From the NCBI GenBank assembly GCA_964532225.1, contig CAZHHM010000007.1, positions 1 to 64,000 on the forward strand: a DNA stretch of 64,000 bases. Direction: 5' to 3'. Of this stretch, positions 49,900-58,737 are shown piece by piece. Source of the stretch: CAZHHM01 sp964532225 (GTDB lineage Bacteria; Margulisbacteria; WOR-1; JAKLHX01). The notes beneath the pieces were generated by a model. It had not been told where the DNA came from. It searched no databases and was given only the letters and a program-made list of their open reading frames with translations. The translations under genes were made by a program, and so were the position numbers. Each line of letters opens with the position of its first letter. The first letter of the stretch is position 1.

Positions 49900-50298
49900 A
49901 TGATCACAGCAGGTATCAGTGCGGGAGGCCCGGATAAAGACATAAAGGTCTCGGTCAGCAGCAGCTCGGTCTCGGTCGAGGATACAAAGAACAAGAAGAA
50001 ATACAGGCTTGATCTTTCCGCTCAGAATGAAAGCATCAGGATGTCATTAGAGAACGGTAAGTCCAAGGACGAACTGCTGATAACAAGAGGCTCGGATAAC
50101 AGAACTGTCCACAAGGATGGTAAAAGAACTGAACTTCCTGAAGAAAAGGACAGTTTCAAGGCAGCTGTCAATCCTTATGAAGCAGCGGCGATCGAATATG
50201 CCAGGCAGATGCTTGCTCTTATGGATACGAACAGCGAAGAATGGAAAAAAGCGACCCAGCTTTCTCTGAAACTCAGCGAGATCGCAAGGGATAGATAA
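49900..50298 (+). CDS. Small hypothetical protein of the sigma-28 set
   Basis: 132 residues from ATG 49900 (AAAGGAGGA upstream); an in-frame start at 49867 falls inside the promoter. The N-terminal half is Ser/Lys/Asp-rich with an alternating strand pattern (DIKVSVSSSSVSVED), the C-terminal half helical (NPYEAAAIEYARQMLALMD). No signal peptide, no membrane helix, no recognised family. It lies 69 bases before the PD-(D/E)XK-like gene, which has its own sigma-28-type box. Its size would suit a chaperone, an anti-sigma factor or an immunity partner. Confidence 0.6.
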   Translation: MITAGISAGGPDKDIKVSVSSSSVSVEDTKNKKKYRLDLSAQNESIRMSLENGKSKDELLITRGSDNRTVHKDGKRTELPEEKDSFKAAVNPYEAAAIEYARQMLALMDTNSEEWKKATQLSLKLSEIARDR

Positions 50299-50330
50299 TA
50301 GCCGCTTTACATTGGTGTTCGCATTTCCGC

Positions 50331-50358
50331 TGAAATAATACCAGTAATCTTACGATAA
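50331..50358 (+). promoter_or_regulatory. Sigma-28-type promoter of the 50368 gene
   Basis: TGAAATAA (50331-50338), 11 bases, TTACGATAA (50350-50358). The ATG is 9 bases on with no Shine-Dalgarno, so translation is probably from a near-leaderless mRNA. Confidence 0.72.
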
Positions 50359-50367
50359 CTTAATAAG

Positions 50368-53061
50368 ATGGGCACAGGTATAAGGTCAAGGATCGTAGAC
50401 CCCTCACGCATGCTCTCAAGGTCCGTATCAAGGACCCTGCAGCATGAGGTCCGTCCGTTCTCTCCGGTAAGGCTTTATGACCGGGCAAGGGTCAACCTTT
50501 GGGAGAACAGGAGCGTTCCATCGCCTTTATTGTCTATCGGCGTTCCGGAGCTTCTCATGGCCGTATCAATAGGCCGCCTTCTAAAACAGGTCGTTACCAA
50601 GAAGCCCCCTTTGGGTTCATTCGACAGGCTTAACAAGGACAAGTTGAGCAGCCCTAATCTGGTACAGGCCTTAGGTCCGGAAATGGCAGGCCGGCTACTC
50701 GCAGTGAACAGACTGTTCTATGAGGACCTGTATGATGTGCTCCGGGCGTTCGAGAATCTCGGGGATCCTTTATACATCAGTGATCTACAGGTCGGCGTCT
50801 TTCGTGTTGCGTGCTTAAAGATAGTGATCGCAGACCATCTTAACAGGAACGGGAACAGGCAGCTCATTGACGACGGACTACTTAAAGAGATCAACGATCT
50901 CAAGAGCATGTTAAGCCCTCATACGTACGCGGGGATACTTGCTTTGTTGGAGGAAAAAGGTCTGTCGGTCTCACAGCGGAGCAATTCGATAAGCCGTCTT
51001 CTTGCCGAGGACCTCGAACAGACATCAGGGCATCTGATGGTGTACGCTGATGAAGCCGAACCGGCGATGCTTCGCAAGCACATCAGGGATCGGGAGTTCT
51101 CTCTAGCCGAAGATATCATCGTAGGTATGCAGAACAGGAAGGATACAAGGGAAAAAGAAAAGATCGAGCAGGAAGTGTCATCTCTCGATGGCATACTCGG
51201 AAGCAGGAACCTTACAACGAAAAGCGGAAAAGAGCTTAAAGAGAGCGTGATGAAAAGGCTCAGGGAGGTTTACGAGAATACGTGTCTCATCGCGGACGAT
51301 CCCGAGATCTCTTTCATCGTACAAGACCTTAAGGCAAGAATAGAGGATCTGACGCTGGGCCTTGCCTATAAGTCAAGCAGGCTTGCTGCCGAGCTTCAGA
51401 AGATCCTGGAAAAGATCGAATTGATCAGGATGATCGTGGACAACAGGAAAATACTTTTCGGGCTCGACAGGATAAGCATTAATACCATAGTTGCCTGTGC
51501 CAACAATTCCCCGAAAGACGCTCCGGCTATGTTCGATATACTGAGATCTGACGAATTCAGGGGTCTTTCAGTTGAAGGCAGAACCGAGTTCGTTGAGAAA
51601 ATGTCATATTATGTGACCTCGGATATGCTTGCATCTTTCTTTTCCGAAAAAAATCTCAGAGGGTTGAGCGTAAAAATCGTAAGGATCATTTTCGGCGGTC
51701 ATTCCCCTGAAGAAACTCTTGGGATGGTCATGACAAGATCTTTTATGCTATTAGGGCCGGACACACAGGAACGGTTGATAGCTAAGACCAACGAGTTCAA
51801 GACTTATCTTGAAGGATTCAGATCTCTCTTGGTAAGCGACGGTTTTGCCAGGTATTCAAACAAAGATGAACTGATATCAGCTTTGATCCAGGAACCGGAA
51901 TACCTCAACAGGATCAGCGGGGTACTGAGCAGGTTCGAGACCGATCAAAACACATCATTTGCAAGGACTTTCTTCAATAGGAACGGTAAGACCTATATTT
52001 GGGACCAGAAAGCTCTTTCCCTCTTCCTGAAGATAGGAGGACTGTCTTCGAGCGAGGACAGGATAAGTTTTAACATAGTGAATTCGGCGTTCCATAATTG
52101 TGACAAGCTCCTTAGGCTGGATCAGTTGCCTGAAGGCATATATCCGGAATACTCCTCAGGTACGGCGAGGAACCTGAAAGATCTCTATCCTAAGGGTGTC
52201 TTTGAATATGCTGTAGAGATATTCACGAGACTGCATAACTCAGGAAAGTTCGAGGGGATCGACCACAACGCCTCTTTTGCTAAACTTGCGGGGGTGAACC
52301 CGTTCCGGCTTACGCATGAGGAGCTGTTGAGCGTAGTGGCACAAGGAGATTACAGAAGATATGATTATTCCTCCACTTCCCAGCCTGACTTTGTATCAAA
52401 GAACATTAATCCTTTATCTTTGGCGGCAGGCGAAATGTTCGAGCTCGAGGCTTTCCATTGTTTCCTGAACGACCCTAAACTGGCCGATGTCACCACCTTC
52501 TACGCCAACAGATGCTATTTTGATCCTGTGGAAAAGAAAACCCTGGAGTTTGATCTGTTGTACAGCCAAAAAGGGGTGCTTCATATCGTAGAGATAAAGA
52601 GGATGTGGAGAAATTCAGTGCTGCTTGATGACCTCCTGGGTTTCATGGAAGGGCCGGGAAGGATCAAGTTCCTGGGGGTACAGGGTGGCAACCGGTTCTT
52701 TTCCAGGAAGGACCAGAATGACTTCTCTCCGATCGACGACCACTTCCATCACGAGAAGATAAAGCGCCTTATCAGATCGGGAAAACTTCAATTTGACTAT
52801 TATGTGTCCAACGATACACAGCTCAAGGATAACGAGTTTCTGGACAAAGTCTCGGGATATAAAGCGCTGCCGTTCACGATCGGCCAGTTACTTGAATATC
52901 TTCGGAACAACACTTATCAGGACAACGGATACTGGGTCAATCATCTCCATGACGCACAGAGCACTTTTGATGCTCTGACAAAGAAAAGCCCTGCAACACT
53001 TATGATCAAGGTCGATATAATCTCAGGATCCGAAACAAAGGTGAAGATGAGAAGCGAATGA
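50368..53061 (+). CDS. Large protein with C-terminal PD-(D/E)XK-like domain
   Basis: 897 residues, unrecognised overall. The N-terminus is basic and Ser/Arg-rich (MGTGIRSRIVDPSRMLSRSV), without signal peptide. The centre (about 150-600) is largely helical. Near the C-terminus GEMFELEAFHCFL precedes LEFDLLYSQKG and HIVEIKR: D729 and E742-x-K744, 13 residues apart, with an upstream Glu, the core layout of PD-(D/E)XK nucleases. The domain is followed by about 150 residues. A nuclease toxin or effector is a reasonable guess; nothing in the sequence proves DNA cleavage. Confidence 0.65.
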   Translation: MGTGIRSRIVDPSRMLSRSVSRTLQHEVRPFSPVRLYDRARVNLWENRSVPSPLLSIGVPELLMAVSIGRLLKQVVTKKPPLGSFDRLNKDKLSSPNLVQALGPEMAGRLLAVNRLFYEDLYDVLRAFENLGDPLYISDLQVGVFRVACLKIVIADHLNRNGNRQLIDDGLLKEINDLKSMLSPHTYAGILALLEEKGLSVSQRSNSISRLLAEDLEQTSGHLMVYADEAEPAMLRKHIRDREFSLAEDIIVGMQNRKDTREKEKIEQEVSSLDGILGSRNLTTKSGKELKESVMKRLREVYENTCLIADDPEISFIVQDLKARIEDLTLGLAYKSSRLAAELQKILEKIELIRMIVDNRKILFGLDRISINTIVACANNSPKDAPAMFDILRSDEFRGLSVEGRTEFVEKMSYYVTSDMLASFFSEKNLRGLSVKIVRIIFGGHSPEETLGMVMTRSFMLLGPDTQERLIAKTNEFKTYLEGFRSLLVSDGFARYSNKDELISALIQEPEYLNRISGVLSRFETDQNTSFARTFFNRNGKTYIWDQKALSLFLKIGGLSSSEDRISFNIVNSAFHNCDKLLRLDQLPEGIYPEYSSGTARNLKDLYPKGVFEYAVEIFTRLHNSGKFEGIDHNASFAKLAGVNPFRLTHEELLSVVAQGDYRRYDYSSTSQPDFVSKNINPLSLAAGEMFELEAFHCFLNDPKLADVTTFYANRCYFDPVEKKTLEFDLLYSQKGVLHIVEIKRMWRNSVLLDDLLGFMEGPGRIKFLGVQGGNRFFSRKDQNDFSPIDDHFHHEKIKRLIRSGKLQFDYYVSNDTQLKDNEFLDKVSGYKALPFTIGQLLEYLRNNTYQDNGYWVNHLHDAQSTFDALTKKSPATLMIKVDIISGSETKVKMRSE

Positions 53062-53063
53062 CT

Positions 53064-53160
53064 CTATGCGCCAGTATGCGAACCTCTGAGCTTTGAACTT
53101 ATCTCCTCCATCCTTGCTTTTATCTTCTTTTCATAACCTCGGTCGGTAGGTGTATGAAAT
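53064..53160 (-). pseudogene. Duplicated fragment of the rarA 3' end
   Basis: On the minus strand this reads TPTDRGYEKKIKARMEE, matching the rarA C-terminus at 54139-54215 (TPTDRGYEKKIKARIEE), with DNA identity high enough to be a recent copy. The copy lies on the far side of the 53253 gene from rarA, so that gene is bracketed by two rarA ends. The -35 box of the 53253 promoter straddles the edge of the copy. Confidence 0.8.
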
Positions 53161-53182
53161 TTCCGTGGCGGGCGGACGATAT
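53155..53182 (+). promoter_or_regulatory. Sigma-28-type promoter of the 53253 gene
   Basis: TGAAATTT (53155-53162), 11 bases, GGACGATAT (53174-53182). Leader about 65 bases. The -35 half is at the boundary of the duplicated rarA fragment. Confidence 0.75.
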
Positions 53183-53252
53183 ATATGTAGAGGGGGGCAA
53201 GGGCAGTATCAAAAATCGGGTTCTGAAATAATGCTAAGGGGGGCATTAGACA

Positions 53253-54092
53253 ATGAGCACAAATATTGTTTCGTTAAGACCATCTGCTGTACCTGGTCCA
53301 AAAGCTCATAAGACAGATATCTGTATCAAGCGATCCGATACCGTAACCGAAGAGCCTATCAAAAACGGTGATATGTGTGACCTGTTTAATGGTTGCGGGG
53401 ATCTTATGTCAAAAGACCAGAGAACTGTCCAGACGGGCCATTATCCCGGAGGCTGGCCATGGGACTGGTATTTTTCCGTAAAGAAAGATGCTGCAGGGCA
53501 GTATGTCCTCAACATAAAACTGATAGCGAGATACTATCCGGACAACAAAGATATCTCAATTAATCTTGATACTTGTGTAATGAAAGCATATGCGGCCGGT
53601 GCCACTAATGGCAAAGAAATTACCATAGACCCGAAAAGTTGTACAAAAAAAGACCTGCTCATATACAACAACTGCCTTCAATTGGTGATCAAGCATCTGA
53701 CAACGGATGCGGGCTGTGTTAACGTAAAAGACGATCTTAGTATGTACACATCATTTATTAGTTGTGTACAGAAGAAGATTGATGAGCTGCCGGGCGTAGA
53801 AATACCGGAAAATGCAGATGCTCCGATAGCAGACTCTCCGATAATTGTTTCAAATTATCCCAATCCTTTTTCAGGTTCAACTGTGATCACCACAAGCAAT
53901 TCGGCGGATAAGAGCATCGTAAGAACGGTCAGAGTATCTGATCTGCTTGGACGTGAAGTGAAAACGCTAACTATCCCTGCAGGGTCATCTTCAGTGGAGT
54001 TTGATGCCGCAGGCCTTTCCAAAGGGATATACATATATACGGTAATATCAGATCAGGCATCTGCTGCAAATAAAATGTTGTTGATCAAGTAA
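53253..54092 (+). CDS. Protein with T9SS/FlgD-like C-terminal Ig domain, no signal peptide
   Basis: 279 residues. The N-terminal 40 are disordered (STNIVSLRPSAVPGPKAHK) without a Sec signal. A Cys-rich middle domain (about 40-185, ten or so Cys) suggests disulfides or metal. The end (from about 205) reads SNYPNPFSGSTVITT...VSDLLGREVKTL...LSKGIYIYTV..KMLLIK, the type A sorting/FlgD_Ig pattern. Such domains normally go with a Sec signal; its absence, with Cys that need an oxidising place, suggests another export path. Function unknown. Confidence 0.7.
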   Translation: MSTNIVSLRPSAVPGPKAHKTDICIKRSDTVTEEPIKNGDMCDLFNGCGDLMSKDQRTVQTGHYPGGWPWDWYFSVKKDAAGQYVLNIKLIARYYPDNKDISINLDTCVMKAYAAGATNGKEITIDPKSCTKKDLLIYNNCLQLVIKHLTTDAGCVNVKDDLSMYTSFISCVQKKIDELPGVEIPENADAPIADSPIIVSNYPNPFSGSTVITTSNSADKSIVRTVRVSDLLGREVKTLTIPAGSSSVEFDAAGLSKGIYIYTVISDQASAANKMLLIK

Positions 54093-54110
54093 ACGGTCCT
54101 GTGCGATACG

Positions 54111-54132
54111 GCCGGTGCGGAAATGCACCGGC
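54111..54132. terminator. Hairpin between convergent genes
   Basis: GCCGGTGC-GGAAAT-GCACCGGC, a perfect 8-bp GC stem between the stops of the 53253 gene and rarA. There is no T-run, so it may act with Rho or as an RNA-stabilising end. Confidence 0.5.
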
Positions 54133-54138
54133 TGAAGA

Positions 54139-55437
54139 CTATGCGCTGCTCTTTCTGAGCTCCTCGATCCTCGCTTTTATCTTCTTTTCGTAGCCGCGGT
54201 CGGTGGGGGTGTAGTAGGTCTTTTTCTCCGCCAGATATTCCTGTTCCACGTAGCCGCCTTCAAATGAATGTGCGTATTTATATCCTTTGCCCTTGCCCAT
54301 CTTCTTTTCGCCTTCATAGTTGGCGTTCTTAAGATGTTTCGGAACAGGAAGCGTTGCTTTGTTCTTTACGTCCTCAAGAGCCGAATCTATGGCGACATAG
54401 CTTGCATTGCTCTTTGGAGCAGTCGCGACATATATAGCCGCCTGAGACAGGATTATGCGTCCTTCCGGCATTCCGACAAGCTCAAGCGCCTGCATGGCAG
54501 AATTTGCGACGACGAGGGCAAGAGGGTCGGCATTTCCGACATCTTCGCTTGCGCAGATCACTATCCTTCTGGCGATGAATCTTGGGTCTTCGCCTCCATA
54601 TATCATCTTTGCGAGATAGTATGTGGCTGCATCAGGATCGCTGCCTCTCATGCTTTTTATGAAAGCTGAAATGGTGTCATAATGCTCATCTTCGTTCCTG
54701 TCATAGACGAGGCTTCTTTTCTGAATGGATTCCTTTGCCGTATCAAGAGTGATCTTTATCCTGCCGCTCTTGTCAGGCATCGTGGTCAGGGCCGCGACCT
54801 CCAGGGCGTTCAAAAGCCTTCTTGCGTCTCCGTTGGAATATTCAAGAAAATACTCTTCGGCCTTTTTGTCCAATTTGATATCTATCTTGCCGAGCCCTCT
54901 TTCCTTGTCGGCCAAGGCGTTATGAAGTATCTTTCGCAGGTCCCCGGTCGTAAGCGACTTGAGTTCGAATATCTGGGAGCGCGAAACCAGGGCCGGTATG
55001 ACCGAAAAGAACGGGTTGTGAGTTGTCGCTCCGATCATGGTTATCGTGCCGTCCTCGACATCGGGAAGAAGAGCGTCCTGCTGGACCTTATTGAACCTGT
55101 GTATCTCATCGATGAAAACGAGAGTCCTCTTTCCGGTGCTGCCCCATCTTTCTTTGGCATCCGAGATTATCTTGCGCAGTTCGGGCACTCCCGCGGTCAC
55201 GGCATTCATCTTTTCGAAATGGGCGCCTGTCTTTTGAGCGATGATATGAGCGATAGCAGTTTTGCCTGTTCCGGGAGGTCCGAATAGTATCAGAGAAAAG
55301 ATCTTGTCCGCGGTTATCGCTCTGTTCAGGAGAGAATTACTGCCCACGACCTCTTCCTGGCCTACGAATTCATCAAGGTTGCGCGGCCGCATCCTTACGG
55401 AAAGGGGGGAATCTTTTAAGCTGTCAAAAAGTTTCAC
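54139..55437 (-). CDS. rarA: Replication-associated recombination protein RarA/MgsA
   Basis: 432 residues. AAA+ ATPase with LILFGPPGTGKTAIAHIIAQ (about 47-65), FIDEIHRFNKVQQDALLP (Walker B), MIGATTHNPFF and the tetramerisation domain (RGSDPDAATYYLAKMIYGGE). It acts at stalled replication forks. Its 3' end is duplicated at 53064-53160. The lipid-kinase gene upstream overlaps it by 4 bases. Confidence 0.95.
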   Translation of the reverse strand: MKLFDSLKDSPLSVRMRPRNLDEFVGQEEVVGSNSLLNRAITADKIFSLILFGPPGTGKTAIAHIIAQKTGAHFEKMNAVTAGVPELRKIISDAKERWGSTGKRTLVFIDEIHRFNKVQQDALLPDVEDGTITMIGATTHNPFFSVIPALVSRSQIFELKSLTTGDLRKILHNALADKERGLGKIDIKLDKKAEEYFLEYSNGDARRLLNALEVAALTTMPDKSGRIKITLDTAKESIQKRSLVYDRNEDEHYDTISAFIKSMRGSDPDAATYYLAKMIYGGEDPRFIARRIVICASEDVGNADPLALVVANSAMQALELVGMPEGRIILSQAAIYVATAPKSNASYVAIDSALEDVKNKATLPVPKHLKNANYEGEKKMGKGKGYKYAHSFEGGYVEQEYLAEKKTYYTPTDRGYEKKIKARIEELRKSSA

Positions 55438-56309
55438 TTGCTCTTTACTGGTATCTTGTCCTGCGCCATGGTGATCCTGTAAGAGGAATGGCCGTCGATG
55501 AGCTCTCCGTCGCAGGTGGCGTTAAGCGGGAACTGTGAATCGATGACCACGCTGTCGTGCCTGAACAGCTGTACGGGATAGGATTTATTGTGGGTCCCTG
55601 CCGCCAGCTTTGGGAGATCGGCTAGGAACTTTATCTTTCCCGTGTCGTTATATACCGCTATATCGAAAAGCCCGTCAGTTATGCTGGCGCTTGGGGCAAG
55701 GGTCAATCCTGAGCCGAAGAACTTTCCGTTAGACACTTTTGTCATCAGTACGTTCGAGATCAGGTCAACATCGCCGATCTTGATCGAGAGCTTTGGTGAC
55801 TTGTACTTGAACAGGGCTTTGAGCAGTTTGGCGACAAAAGCGAACTTGCCTTTAAGAAATGGTATCTTGCCACCGCTCTTTGCGATGTCAGCTTTCAGCC
55901 CGAAGCCGATGGAATTGATGAAGTATTTATCATTGACCTTGCCTACATCGACCTTCCTTGTTCCAGACGAAAGGGCCGTTTCACAGGCTTCCCGTATATT
56001 GCCCGGGTTAAGCCCTATTGAAAGCGAGAAATTGTTCTCATTGCCTGCGGGGATCACTGCTAGAGTAGCGTTTGAGCCAACGATGCCGTTCAATACTTCA
56101 TTTACTGTCCCGTCACCGCCGACAGCTATCACGAGATCAAACCCGTCACTGACTGCCTTTTTTGCCAGTGAAGTTGCGCCTAGAGGCCTGTAGGTGGAAT
56201 CAAGACTATAGCTGATCCCTTTGCTGTGGAGGAATTTCTCTACTTCGAACCCTGTCTCTCTGGCCTTCCCGTCGCCGGCTCGCGGATTTACGATGACCTT
56301 GATATTCAC
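55434..56309 (-). CDS. Diacylglycerol/sphingosine kinase-family lipid kinase
   Basis: 291 residues from GTG 56309; a TTG two codons earlier is less likely because a TATAAT (56322-56317, minus) sits 7 bases before the GTG, implying a leaderless start. DAGK_cat motif AVGGDGTVNEVLNGIVGS, IPAGNENNFS and FGLKADIAK identify a YegS/DgkB-like lipid kinase. Probable membrane-phospholipid turnover role. The usual NxFA in the second motif reads NNFS. Confidence 0.88.
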   Translation of the reverse strand: MNIKVIVNPRAGDGKARETGFEVEKFLHSKGISYSLDSTYRPLGATSLAKKAVSDGFDLVIAVGGDGTVNEVLNGIVGSNATLAVIPAGNENNFSLSIGLNPGNIREACETALSSGTRKVDVGKVNDKYFINSIGFGLKADIAKSGGKIPFLKGKFAFVAKLLKALFKYKSPKLSIKIGDVDLISNVLMTKVSNGKFFGSGLTLAPSASITDGLFDIAVYNDTGKIKFLADLPKLAAGTHNKSYPVQLFRHDSVVIDSQFPLNATCDGELIDGHSSYRITMAQDKIPVKSK

Positions 56310-56388
56310 AGACAAAATTATATCATAATAGCCTCAAAAAGATGCATGTTTGGCCCTAAAAGACACGAATAGATATTAAGGGGGAAAT

Positions 56389-58728
56389 ATGAGGATATCC
56401 GACCGGAATAACGCCGTCATGAACCATCGTGATGAAGCGTACTTATCAGGCAAAAGCAGGGCTCTGCCCGCTGAAGGGATGCGTCCTGAGATCCTTGTTC
56501 CTGAAAATGGGACCAAGTCGGATATCTATTACCTTTCCGAGCACTTGTCAGCACAGAAGGCCAGTAATGCCACTTTTAACATAAACGGCAAAGACCTTAG
56601 GCTGGTTCCGGCTGCTCATCCTGTTTACAAGCCTACCGCCAGGGTCGATCTGACATTGGACAGGGCCTTGGCTCAGGAAAGCAGCGCAAGCTTCACTAAT
56701 ACAAGCAGTATGGATTTCAAGATGGCCTTCTTCAAAAGCGGCGAGACAAATACTGTTTATACGGTGACAGTGCCAAAGAACAGCAATTTTGTAACAGTAT
56801 TTTTCCCTGCCGGCATAGACAGGCTTTCCATATTCGCGGAACAGGTCGCTACTCCGGGCAGTATTGAACTTGGTTCACCTGTCATCAGGGAAGGAGGCCC
56901 TGATGCTCTTAAGCTCAACACACAAGAACTCTCGTTCTATCTCGACATGCTGTTTGCAACAGGCAGGAACGACGAGGCCTCCGCACTTCTACGGCAGATA
57001 ATGAGCAGGGATCCTGCTGAAGTAGGGTACATCTTAAACAGGGTCCCTGACAAAAAAGTGGTCGCAGATATCATGGAGGAGATCATCCGGTCCGGCAATG
57101 TTCCTTTTCTTGAAACAGTTCTGGGGAACAAGACCTCTGCACCGAGCGACAATGTAAGGGAAGCATGCGCCGACCTTCTTGAGAACAGACCGGAGATATG
57201 CGGAGATATCCGTTCCCTGGTGTTGTTGGCTGTAAGCCTGACAAGGGTATCGAACAGATCCCCTTTGCCCCAGGGGCATCTTCTCAAGAACGCTTCCGAA
57301 CGGCTCCGAAACGATAAAGAGGTGGTGACAGCCGCTGTCAAGAACGAACCGGCAGCAATGGAGTTCGCTTCGGAGACTCTGAAGAACGACAAAGATTATT
57401 TAAGCGAACTGCTCGATGTTCTGGACAGGTTCTCTATTGCAGATTGTTTCAAAATGTTCTCCGAAGGAGTAAGAGGGGACAAGAGGACGGTACTAAATGT
57501 CATCCTGAAGGACGGAAAATGCCTGAAATACGCGTCAGCTTCGATGCAGGATGATATGGACGTGGTCAAGGCAGCTGTTTCGACAAATTCGAACAATATC
57601 TGGTATGCATCGGAGAGGATACGGAACGAACCTGAAGTTATGTTCGATCTTATTGACCGCCAGACGGGGCTCATCGATGCTTCCGGACCGCGAGTAAAAG
57701 GACTTATAGACCATGTCTTTTCGGATGTGCTCGGCATAAGGCTATATGAAAGGTTCCGCAGCAGCTGGAAAGAGATAGTGAGGAACAGATATTCCGTTTG
57801 TGTTGATGCGGATAAAAGGTCATATCTGGAAAGAGTTCTGGGAAATGAGTTCTTCAAGGGCCTTGATAATGATCCGCGACCTTTAGCCTATGCATCATTG
57901 GCATGGCATGATCACAACGGTGCGTTCAAGAACGGCGGTGATGATATCGTTGACCTTATTAAGGGTTACAAGGTAGTGTATTACGAACTGACATCAGATT
58001 CTGACCTTGAGAAAAGCATCAAAGAGGTCAAAAGTTCTGGAAGGCCTGAATTGATGTTCGTCGGGGCACATGGCACGAAAACGAGCATGCTTTTTGACCC
58101 GGGGAAAGGTATCGGCGGGAGGCTTGACGTCAACGACTATTTCCTCCGCTCTTGTATGAAGGATTTCATCAAGGACGGCGGTATGCTGATCACCCGAGCC
58201 TGTGACGTAGGGTCATATGCCGGGGAGGACAGGCCGAAATACATTGACAATCTGATCGAGTTCCTGCATTACATCACGGACTTTAAGGTCCATGTGTTCG
58301 GGAGCCAGGAGCCGTCGTACGGCATGTCCTTTGTCATGAAAGAGAATAAAGTGGTAGATGTGATCTATTCTCCCAACGATGTTCTGCATCTCTATCCGGG
58401 AGATAAGCGGGACTATAATATCCCCCATGACCGTCCGTTCGAGGACGCTCCGGTGTCCGCAGCACTTTCTGTTGATATTTCTCCGAACCCTTTCAGGGAC
58501 GGGGCGAGCATCTCTGTTTCCAGAAATGATGACGGAAGGTCTGCCAGGATACTGATAACCGATCTTCTCGGCCGGAGGATCAGGGAATATGAGGCTTCCT
58601 CAACATCGGTCATAAAGTGGGACGGCAAGGACAGCAATGGGGTCGATGTGCCTTCCGGCAGTTATCTGGTCAATATTGTGGAGCCGGACGGAAAGAGCAT
58701 TACAAGAAAAGCTGTTAAGACAAGATGA
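56389..58728 (+). CDS. DUF4116-repeat protein with clan-CD protease-like and C-terminal Ig domains
   Basis: 779 residues, no signal peptide; start preceded by AAGGGGGAAA. In order: disordered start; a beta-rich domain (about 60-170); helical repeats (about 180-430) in which LLKNASERLRNDKEVVTAAV, AMEFASETLKNDKDY and IWYASERIRNEPEVM match the DUF4116 unit; a caspase/CHAT-like domain with H561 (FVGAHGT) and C605 (LITRACDVGS), the His-Cys pair of clan CD; and a T9SS/FlgD-type Ig end (DISPNPFRDG...KDSNGVDVPSGSYLV). A secreted or effector protease is inferred. Only a poor promoter match is seen upstream. Confidence 0.72.
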   Translation: MRISDRNNAVMNHRDEAYLSGKSRALPAEGMRPEILVPENGTKSDIYYLSEHLSAQKASNATFNINGKDLRLVPAAHPVYKPTARVDLTLDRALAQESSASFTNTSSMDFKMAFFKSGETNTVYTVTVPKNSNFVTVFFPAGIDRLSIFAEQVATPGSIELGSPVIREGGPDALKLNTQELSFYLDMLFATGRNDEASALLRQIMSRDPAEVGYILNRVPDKKVVADIMEEIIRSGNVPFLETVLGNKTSAPSDNVREACADLLENRPEICGDIRSLVLLAVSLTRVSNRSPLPQGHLLKNASERLRNDKEVVTAAVKNEPAAMEFASETLKNDKDYLSELLDVLDRFSIADCFKMFSEGVRGDKRTVLNVILKDGKCLKYASASMQDDMDVVKAAVSTNSNNIWYASERIRNEPEVMFDLIDRQTGLIDASGPRVKGLIDHVFSDVLGIRLYERFRSSWKEIVRNRYSVCVDADKRSYLERVLGNEFFKGLDNDPRPLAYASLAWHDHNGAFKNGGDDIVDLIKGYKVVYYELTSDSDLEKSIKEVKSSGRPELMFVGAHGTKTSMLFDPGKGIGGRLDVNDYFLRSCMKDFIKDGGMLITRACDVGSYAGEDRPKYIDNLIEFLHYITDFKVHVFGSQEPSYGMSFVMKENKVVDVIYSPNDVLHLYPGDKRDYNIPHDRPFEDAPVSAALSVDISPNPFRDGASISVSRNDDGRSARILITDLLGRRIREYEASSTSVIKWDGKDSNGVDVPSGSYLVNIVEPDGKSITRKAVKTR

Positions 58729-58737
58729 TCCAAGCAC

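Noticed and set aside
53064..53246. 60-codon minus-strand gene
   Set aside because: It is the duplicated rarA end joined to unrelated upstream sequence.
56340..56385. Sigma-28-type promoter before the DUF4116 protein
   Set aside because: ACACGAATA resembles the -10 only loosely and no TGAAAT-like -35 lies at the required spacing; left unassigned.
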